Source of the DNA: CAYTAP01 sp964435775
Lineage (GTDB): Bacteria; Planctomycetota; Phycisphaerae; Tepidisphaerales; Tepidisphaeraceae
DNA length: 22,958 nucleotides
Reading direction: 5' to 3'
Assembly: GCA_964435775.1 (NCBI GenBank)
Contig: CAYTAP010000062.1
Span: forward strand, 1 to 22,958
Part shown: positions 22,657 through 22,958 of the stretch, in pieces
How the letters are laid out: each line of letters opens with the position of its first letter
Numbering within the stretch: the stretch's first letter is position 1
Notes under the pieces: model-generated
Database searches by the model: none
The model's input: only the letters and a program-made list of their open reading frames with translations
What the model was told of the DNA's origin: nothing
Position numbers and translations under genes: made by a program

Positions 22657-22958
22657 CTAATTATTGCAGTGAACGGCGTTTACCCAATAGTGATCCCACT
22701 GGTTGCTCTGCCGCATGGCCTCCAGGGCCATCATGCCTTCGGCATGGTCGCCGTCCCATCTCATGCCTGATCCTTTCACACGCAGCGTCTCGTTCTTGCA
22801 CATCGATTCAATCGGTCCAGTGCCGATCTGCCAGCCGCGGCGTCTGAACTCATCATAAGCGATCATCTCCTCCCGCCGACTCACATAATTCATCAGTTGG
22901 TCGGGTCCATTCAAAGGGGTCGGGAGTCTTTGATGGGATGAACTCTCTATTTCCCACA
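22657..22958 (-). CDS. ISKra4-type transposase, C-terminal part (cut by window edge)
   Basis: The minus-strand frame is open from the right edge to the TAG at 22659-22657, about 100 residues. It contains YDEFRRRGWQIGTGPIESMC, then KGSGMRWDGDHAEGMMALEA and QWDHYW, the characteristic C-terminal block of ISKra4-family DDE transposases (G-x-IG-x-G-x-x-ES...C, GSGMRW). There is no stop or frameshift in the visible part, so it may be intact beyond the window. The in-frame TTG at 22914 is not the start; the protein clearly continues upstream. The nearby 22625-22656 sequence (GGGCGGGACAATTTTTCTGG onward) could be the element's terminal repeat, but the other end is not visible. Confidence 0.8.
   Translation of the reverse strand, partial: WEIESSSHQRLPTPLNGPDQLMNYVSRREEMIAYDEFRRRGWQIGTGPIESMCKNETLRVKGSGMRWDGDHAEGMMALEAMRQSNQWDHYWVNAVHCNN

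Noticed and set aside
1..22958. tRNA, rRNA or known riboswitch
   Set aside because: No cloverleaf with a TTCGA-type arm, no rRNA segment and no riboswitch consensus could be recognised by eye on either strand; a covariance-model scan was not possible here.

Overview
The window is a GC-rich bacterial chromosome segment (22,958 bases, cut inside a gene at both ends). Gene content and style suggest a Planctomycetota-like organism. This is an inference from several features together: a divergent EF-G paralogue, abundant paired-hairpin repeats between genes, GTG starts, an ISKra4-type transposase and a long glycosyltransferase cluster. No 16S rRNA or other decisive marker is present.

Layout. (1) 1-2242, minus strand: the 5' part of cysS, then ispF; a two-hairpin palindromic repeat lies between them. 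(2) 2332-4331: a compact nitric-oxide/iron-sulfur stress module. It holds an HHE hemerythrin (minus), a divergent Rrf2-family regulator (plus) and, convergent to it, a RIC/YtfE/ScdA-type di-iron repair protein (minus). A near-identical 25-bp sequence lies upstream of hemerythrin/rrf2 (2995-3019) and of ric (4411-4435). In both cases it overlaps the -35 box of a sigma70-like promoter with 17-nt spacing, so it is the best candidate operator in the window. (3) 4609-5559, plus: a PfkB sugar kinase, probably KDG kinase. It is convergent with the next operon across a large inverted repeat (5603-5772). (4) 18408 to 5812, minus: nine tightly packed genes for a surface polysaccharide. In transcription order they are a GtrB-like polyprenyl-phosphate glycosyltransferase, an O-antigen ligase/polymerase-like membrane protein, a GT-C membrane transferase, GT2, GT4, GT2, a fused Gfo/Idh/MocA oxidoreductase-NDP-sugar epimerase, GT4 and an AsnB-type amidotransferase. 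Short gaps or overlaps indicate one transcription unit. No flippase, initiating transferase or exosortase is visible. (5) 18748-19863, minus: a class-C beta-lactamase-fold serine hydrolase; divergent from it at 20134-22203, plus: an EF-G-like translational GTPase lacking the catalytic histidine. (6) 22204-22958: a 20-bp tandem repeat and a perfect 25-bp hairpin, a lower-GC stretch with a possible two-TM small protein, and the C-terminal end of an ISKra4-type transposase running off the window.

The most interesting signals are the putative NO regulon, whose Rrf2 protein keeps the Cys/Cys/His spacing of cluster-binding relatives but has Glu at the middle Cys position, and the dispersed paired-hairpin repeats. 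At least three unrelated repeat sequences share one architecture (two tetraloop-type hairpins in inverted orientation). One shows compensatory stem changes, and others reach into the ends of genes.
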